Positions 5,369 to 5,965 of a stretch of DNA of 5,965 nucleotides are shown in pieces. The position numbers and the translations under genes are program-made. Location of the stretch: assembly GCA_002343335.1 (NCBI GenBank), contig DDSI01000191.1, positions 443 to 6,407 on the forward strand, in the 5' to 3' direction. The stretch comes from Bacteriovoracaceae bacterium UBA2394 (GTDB lineage Bacteria > Bdellovibrionota > UBA2394). The stretch's first letter is position 1. Each line of letters begins with the position of its first letter. The notes under the pieces are model-generated. The model saw nothing but the letters and a program-made list of their open reading frames with translations. It searched no databases and was not told the DNA's origin.

Positions 5369-5965
5369 GTGATGCACTCAATTTAATTGCGTTAGCCAAG
5401 ATGGCAGTAGTGGTGATTGGAATCTTTCTCGTTCCTGTCATCACAAGGAAATTTGCCTCTGATCTCGGCTTACCTGCCGGGCAGATGGCTATGAACCGCG
5501 CCGCCCTAGCGGCGGGAGCGCTGGGACTGGGCGCGGGAGTTGCAATGAAGAAACTCTCGTTTGCAGCATTGAGCAGCGCCGTTGGACATACCCAGGCGCC
5601 ACTCGCAGGCCTTGTTGGTCAAAAAGTGAGAGGGGCCGCGCGCTCGCTCTTGGATGGTGGAGACAGAGTCGATCATCAGGGTGAAGTTTTGGGCCCATCA
5701 CCGCTTAGGAAGCTTGGCGCTAAGAGCCTCGATCAATTCGGTAAGGTTTTGGAGAACGCGCATCTTAAGCACAAAGCAAAGAAACACGGCGTAGCTCCGC
5801 TTACTATTCCAGAACAAATTGCAAAGACCGTGAGTACGGACCCCAACATCACTCGCCCAATCATTGAGAAGGAGCAACGTTTTCAAAAGTTTTTAAGAGC
5901 GGAGATGGGAATGAGCGACGAGGGGGCTCCGTCTTATGCTCGAGGAGGAAGACGAGCTTCAAGTT
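5365..5965 (+). CDS. Membrane-anchored protein after VirB6-like gene (C-terminus beyond the right edge)
   Basis: An open frame of 200 codons runs from ATG 5365 to the window end without a stop. The start is supported by GGGGGG (5354-5359) and AAGG just upstream and by ATGA overlap with the previous gene. The protein begins MSDALNLIALAK and has one clear hydrophobic segment (residues 14-26, AVVVIGIFLVPVI). A second, Gly/Ala-rich one lies at 46-61. The rest is polar and basic, with no catalytic motif seen. I do not recognise a family. Options are a separate accessory subunit, or the C-terminal half of a split VirB6/TrbL, whose family members often carry a Gly/Ala-rich then charged tail. Higher local G+C in 5480-5650 largely reflects Ala/Gly codons. 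Confidence 0.8.
   Translation, partial: MSDALNLIALAKMAVVVIGIFLVPVITRKFASDLGLPAGQMAMNRAALAAGALGLGAGVAMKKLSFAALSSAVGHTQAPLAGLVGQKVRGAARSLLDGGDRVDHQGEVLGPSPLRKLGAKSLDQFGKVLENAHLKHKAKKHGVAPLTIPEQIAKTVSTDPNITRPIIEKEQRFQKFLRAEMGMSDEGAPSYARGGRRASS

Noticed and set aside
5489..5886. Two minus-strand ORFs opposite the last gene
   Set aside because: The plus-strand frame is open to the edge, has a strong ribosome site and encodes a plausible membrane protein; the antisense products are low-complexity Arg/Leu/Pro-rich or unremarkable.
1..5965. tRNA, rRNA, CRISPR arrays, insertion sequences, attachment sites or origin of transfer
   Set aside because: No cloverleaf, regularly spaced repeats, transposase-like protein, long terminal repeats or iteron cluster were seen by eye.

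Overview
This window appears to be the left part of a type IV secretion (T4SS) / conjugation operon, read left to right, with its control region and the start of a divergently transcribed response-regulator gene. Five genes match, in order, the core virB2-virB3-virB4-virB5-virB6 arrangement: a small pilin, a TraL/VirB3-type membrane protein, a VirB4/TraC ATPase, a coiled-coil VirB5/TrbJ-like protein and a polytopic VirB6-like protein. The secreted pilin precursor and periplasmic VirB5-type protein suggest a Gram-negative host. The moderate, slightly AT-leaning base composition, strong GGAG-type ribosome sites and a textbook sigma-54 promoter would fit a Bdellovibrio-like or other delta-type proteobacterium, but that placement is a guess. 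No relaxase, coupling protein or origin of transfer is visible, so the sequence does not show whether this is a conjugative element or a resident secretion system.

Layout. Positions 1-246 (minus strand) encode the first 82 residues of a response regulator, cut by the window edge. Positions 247-665 are a long control region. It holds two closely spaced TTAAGAA-type palindromic sites (295-331) near the regulator start, a possible 44-codon ORF (369-503), a perfect 11+1+11 inverted repeat (491-513), and a -24/-12 sigma-54 promoter (602-617) about 50 bases before the first operon gene. Three very small genes follow (67, 57 and 44 residues; the first has four zinc-ribbon cysteines), then the T4SS genes from 1196 to 5368. 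A last membrane-anchored gene starts at 5365 and runs off the right edge.

How it may work together (inference). The sigma-54 promoter needs an AAA+ activator. A receiver domain encoded divergently next door, and a palindrome about 125 bases upstream of the predicted transcription start, fit an NtrC-type arrangement in which phosphorylation of the regulator switches on pilus and secretion-channel genes. The part of the regulator that would prove this (AAA+ and DNA-binding domains) lies outside the window. Within the operon, genes are packed with strong ribosome sites, a direct TAA-ATG junction, and four successive ATGA overlaps from the virB3-like gene onward, implying translational coupling of the channel subunits.
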